Assembly (NCBI RefSeq): GCF_964275005.1
Contig: NC_092685.1
Span: forward strand, 29,286,682-29,350,681
Length of the DNA stretch: 64,000 nt
From: Diadema setosum
Taxonomy: Eukaryota; Echinodermata; Echinoidea; Diadematoida; Diadematidae
Reading direction: 5' to 3'
This document shows, piece after piece, positions 63,701 through 64,000 of this stretch (positions are counted from its first letter, which is position 1; each line of letters begins with the position of its first letter). The position numbers were made by a program, and so were the translations under genes. A model generated the notes under the pieces. The model saw only the letters and a program-made list of their open reading frames with translations, was not told where the DNA came from and did no database searches.

Positions 63701-64000
63701 ATAGAACTTCGATTATCAACAACCTTGTGATCTGCTTTGCTCTTCTTAACCTGTTGAGAAGGGGCTGATTTTGCTACAACACGCATTTTCCATAGTCACT
63801 TGCCCGAGTGGTAGTACGTAGGACTAGTCATCAATGGGTTTGTAGGTACACTAGTACACAGTGCGTGATGAGGTATCATTGTAAATGATATGACACAAGG
63901 TAATACTATTCCACAATTAAGAGATATGTGTGCAACCTGCTCCAGTATGTCATGTTCTCATCTGCTCTGTCACAGAACGCTGAATGGTATATGGGCGCCG
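44284..64000 (+). CDS. XPO5: Exportin-5 (XPO5), first 20 coding exons, cut by window edge
   Basis: Coding exons: 44284-44379, 46018-46139, 46803-46875, 47359-47496, 48252-48434, 49215-49241, 49840-50025, 52002-52078, 52405-52504, 53193-53405, 54227-54317, 54810-54932, 55551-55708, 56518-56613, 57393-57434, 58295-58384, 61158-61357, 62288-62456, 63107-63222, and 63976 to the edge. All junctions agree in phase and give 775 codons, roughly two thirds of the about 1200-residue human protein. XPO5 is a HEAT-repeat karyopherin that binds RanGTP in the nucleus and carries pre-miRNA and other structured RNAs through nuclear pores. Identity rests on ordered matches such as VKREWPQHWPSLLSELD, RRRRDLWQALTSNM, ERKPLMVLLCESAM, NVRRHACSALVKMCRDH and VIKRSCWPSDPE. 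The C-terminal HEAT repeats lie beyond the window. Confidence 0.97.
48125..48165. repeat. Degenerate TTAGGG-like tract (XPO5 intron 4)
   Basis: Variants gttaggg, ttaggat, ttaggtt and attaggg follow one another, about 90 bases before exon 5. A similar tract is at 59747-59820. Confidence 0.8.
48737..48768. repeat. (GT)n microsatellite
   Basis: About 16 GT units in XPO5 intron 5. Confidence 0.95.
49215..49241 (+). CDS. XPO5: XPO5 exon 6: 27-bp micro-exon
   Basis: The acceptor tattcctacag and donor GAG/GTAAGT flank ATGGTATCG...ACAGAG, encoding MVSQPQSTE in phase 0. It sits where human XPO5 has a polar TDTSQESK-like loop, so it probably encodes a surface loop. Because it is in phase 0 at both ends, skipping it would not shift the frame. 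Confidence 0.75.
49840..58384 (+). CDS. XPO5: XPO5 exons 7-16: central HEAT repeats
   Basis: Exons 49840-50025 through 58295-58384 encode residues 214-605. Landmarks in order are LCGFVEWVGSEHLF, LAAECLQLIVNRKGKIEERK, IKKLCQVITGLGTQICAVW, LASWTAFLRHEY, SRLEFDSDDEF, LEIMRLATAICPETTFSIA, ELPVQLAIELLQATL and QNVRRHACSALVKMC. Exons 15 (42 bp) and 16 (90 bp) are short and phase 0. The linker before SPSYIKWDAL is shorter than in human XPO5. Confidence 0.93.
50111..50275. mobile_element. Short MITE with GGTGGATCCA ends (XPO5 intron 7)
   Basis: The left end is cagtggtggatccagagg and the right end has ttggatccacccctt, its complement over about 12 bp. The interior is low-complexity, with gggggcg and T/A runs. 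No target duplication was clear. Confidence 0.6.
50483..50511. repeat. (ATG)n trinucleotide repeat
   Basis: About nine consecutive ATG/TGA-phase units in XPO5 intron 7. Confidence 0.95.
50703..51260. mobile_element. Young TTAA-flanked MITE with about 220-bp arms (XPO5 intron 7)
   Basis: TTAA flanks both ends (50699-50702 and 51261-51264). The termini AGGGAACGCAAACCC are identical in inverted orientation, and the arms stay nearly identical for about 220 bp, through cagcaacattagtagaacac and gagtggacaacaat. The TTAA target is typical of piggyBac-type transposition. There is no transposase, so it depends on one elsewhere. A decayed arm of the same family is at 5090-5259. Confidence 0.92.
57631..57935. 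mobile_element. MITE with TCAGAGACTCCAAC ends (XPO5 intron 15)
   Basis: The left end tcagagactccaac and right end gttggagtctctga are perfect inverted repeats, flanked on both sides by cata (a possible 4-bp target duplication). The interior repeats cgggaga-type motifs (gattctcccgcccg, cgggagatctcccg). It is 305 bp and non-coding. Confidence 0.85.
58490..59521. mobile_element. Large foldback element, about 1.03 kb (XPO5 intron 16)
   Basis: The left arm from 58490 (ctttgagttaaagatgataa) is matched in inverted orientation by the right arm ending near 59520. Matching pieces along the arms include cctcaaaagtttcc, gttaaagtacctttcatata, ctcgccccaaagtgctctca and cgatactaaatctgtcatga. The arms are over 400 bp with a short centre near 58930. 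The right arm contains an internal duplication (atgcgtatggggctg twice) and a nested insert at 59291-59366. It has no coding capacity. Confidence 0.9.
59291..59366. mobile_element. 76-bp palindromic insert nested in the foldback element
   Basis: The ends gcaataatggtttcgtac and gtacgaaaccattattgc are perfect 18-bp inverted repeats around a CpG-rich centre (ccgccgtaccgcggcgg). The matching position in the left arm (58625-58640) reads through without it, showing insertion after the larger element formed. Confidence 0.85.
59747..59820. repeat. Degenerate TTAGGG-like tract (XPO5 intron 16)
   Basis: tttagggttagggttg and ggattaggattagggttaggg are separated by a short spacer. It resembles the tract at 48125-48165. 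Confidence 0.8.
61158..64000 (+). CDS. XPO5: XPO5 exons 17-20 (last one partial)
   Basis: Exons 61158-61357, 62288-62456, 63107-63222 and 63976-64000 encode residues 606-775. They include LNEAVILLNNGLHNFERQSA, IKRSCWPSDPE, EAGGFVSG, IYKNPCTP and RTLNGIWAP, matching the human order. Exon 18 starts at 62288 in phase 2 behind a tag acceptor that ends the huge pyrimidine tract. The last exon runs off the window. Confidence 0.93.
61940..62277. repeat. (CCT)n-rich polypyrimidine tract abutting an XPO5 acceptor
   Basis: About 340 bp made almost only of C and T on the coding strand, mostly CCT/TCC triplets with CTT variants. It ends about 10 bases before the XPO5 exon 18 acceptor at 62287. The long open frames through it on both strands are a by-product of composition. 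Confidence 0.95.
63746..63841. mobile_element. 93-bp mini-MITE, copy 3, diverged (XPO5 intron 19)
   Basis: ttaacctgttgagaaggggc at the left and catcaatgggttt at the right are decayed versions of the 17-bp ends. The interior gattttgctacaacacgcat and cacttgcccgagt matches copy 2 in the same orientation. The central palindrome is broken by substitutions. Confidence 0.8.

Overview
The window is eukaryotic, intron-rich, AT-rich animal DNA. It holds three plus-strand genes in a background dense with simple repeats and short inverted-repeat transposons. A multi-SRCR-domain receptor gene and several dispersed repeat families suggest a marine deuterostome, most likely an echinoderm such as a sea urchin. 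The sequence alone does not settle the species.

Layout. Positions 1-5.8 kb are intergenic: a tRNA-Thr(AGT)-like element, a 537-bp tandem duplication, tracts rich in CTAGA/TAGAC motifs, and a solo arm of a TTAA-flanked MITE. Positions 5.86-13.33 kb hold the 3' part of a single-pass membrane receptor with five SRCR domains. It has a short stalk exon, one transmembrane helix and a cytoplasmic tail with two PPxY motifs; its signal-peptide exon was not found in the window. Positions 13.3-23.6 kb are intergenic: MITEs, a long GTCAAAGGTCA-rich repeat, a reverse-transcriptase C-terminal fragment and minisatellites. Positions 23.59-39.69 kb hold a complete ABCC10 (MRP7-type ABC exporter) gene of 18 coding exons whose joins all keep frame and give 1598 residues. 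Positions 39.7-44.3 kb hold its 3' flank, a pogo-like MITE and a CpG-rich promoter. From 44.28 kb to the window edge lies the first part of exportin-5 (XPO5): 20 coding exons and 775 codons, cut off by the edge.

The three genes do not form a pathway. The SRCR protein is a likely surface or innate-recognition receptor, ABCC10 a membrane efflux pump, and XPO5 the RanGTP-dependent nuclear exporter of pre-miRNA hairpins. The ABCC10-XPO5 neighbourhood recalls human 6p21.1, where both genes also lie close together, so it may be an old linkage.

Exon boundaries were called by hand from GT/AG sites, phase agreement and recognised homology; no alignment or transcript data were used. I found no convincing undescribed biological system. 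The most interesting items are the paired disulfide loss in SRCR domain 4, the twin PPxY tail, the stalk or alternative terminal exon, the three-copy 93-bp mini-MITE, and the 340-bp pyrimidine tract against an XPO5 splice acceptor.
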